DNA from: Oscillospiraceae bacterium
GTDB lineage: Bacteria > Bacillota > Clostridia > Oscillospirales > Oscillospiraceae
Length of the DNA: 52,619 nt
Assembly: GCA_015068305.1 (NCBI GenBank)
Contig: SVKV01000013.1
Span: 1-52,619 of the forward strand
Reading direction: 5' to 3'
Part shown: positions 52,582 to 52,619 of the stretch, in pieces
Layout of the letters: each line of letters begins with the position of its first letter
How positions within the stretch are numbered: the stretch's first letter is position 1
The notes under the pieces: generated by a model
Databases searched by the model: none
What the model was told of the DNA's origin: nothing
Seen by the model: the letters and a program-made list of their open reading frames with translations, nothing else
Made by a program: the position numbers and the translations under genes

Positions 52582-52619
52582 AGAGGATTTGTGTAACGGT
52601 AGCACACCGGACTCTGACT
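52582..52619 (+). tRNA. tRNA-Gln (CTG anticodon), cut by the window end
   Basis: The first 38 nt: acceptor AGAGGAT, D arm GTGT/GCAC, anticodon stem CCGGA and loop CTCTGAC, giving anticodon CTG (glutamine, codon CAG). It begins at the base after the CCA of tRNA-Val. The 3' half lies beyond the window. Confidence 0.8.

Overview
The window comes from a GC-rich, endospore-forming Clostridia genome, most likely Oscillospiraceae/Ruminococcaceae-like. The evidence is SpoIIP and a SpoIIQ-type LytM protein, a CIRCE/HrcA heat-shock locus, a rubrerythrin/PerR anaerobic oxidative-stress cluster, RqcH and Mini-RNase III, strong Shine-Dalgarno (SD) sequences, and TTG/GTG starts beside ATG. It looks like core chromosome: no transposase, integrase, CRISPR array or rRNA is visible. 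The assignment is inferred from gene content only.

Layout. 0.3-4 kb: nicotinamidase-like hydrolase, spoIIP, tadA, then a small XRE / zinc-ribbon / sigma-4-like control module. 4.4-9.1 kb: Na/Pi symporter, Gx-type membrane protein, mrnC, rqcH. 9.6-15.1 kb: CIRCE, hrcA, grpE, dnaK, a NimA-like flavoprotein, dnaJ. 15.2-17.4 kb: DUF421/DUF4363 pair, nrdR, SdpI-family protein. 17.8-21 kb: self-regulated GntR/ABC exporter operon. 21.5-23.4 kb: small membrane protein and an orphan MsmK/UgpC ATPase with a long leader. 23.5-26.9 kb (minus strand): perR-like, rubrerythrin, double-PepSY lipoprotein, flavin reductase-rubredoxin, and an arsM whose in-frame UGA reads as selenocysteine. 27.4-36 kb: secreted transglutaminase-like protein, U32 peptidase, a four-helix-bundle gene inside perfect inverted repeats, then maf-mreC-mreD-mrdA. 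36.5-46.8 kb: CDF exporter, DegV, membrane-anchored HTH protein, trmL, pgk, tpiA, tsaC, coaE, M18 aminopeptidase. 46.9-52.6 kb: SpoIIQ-like protein, a degenerate P1B-type ATPase, rlmB, rodA/ftsW and two tRNAs.

The most distinctive feature is the intergenic DNA. Almost every gap over 300 bp is filled by non-coding repeat modules of several families: a 183-bp palindromic element, a roughly 380-450-bp multi-hairpin element in three copies, a shorter composite inside two operons, and several smaller modules. Most begin and end with versions of one border sequence close to TTCAAATTACAGTTTATCGA. The long element keeps its base pairing where its sequence has changed, which points to selection or a mechanism acting on folded nucleic acid.

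Best leads: the predicted selenocysteine ArsM with a GGUC-loop SECIS-like hairpin right after UGA; the free-standing intervening-sequence-like element around the four-helix-bundle gene; the long modular structured repeat and its shared border; and the catalytically dead P-type ATPase homologue with an acidic N-terminal tail.
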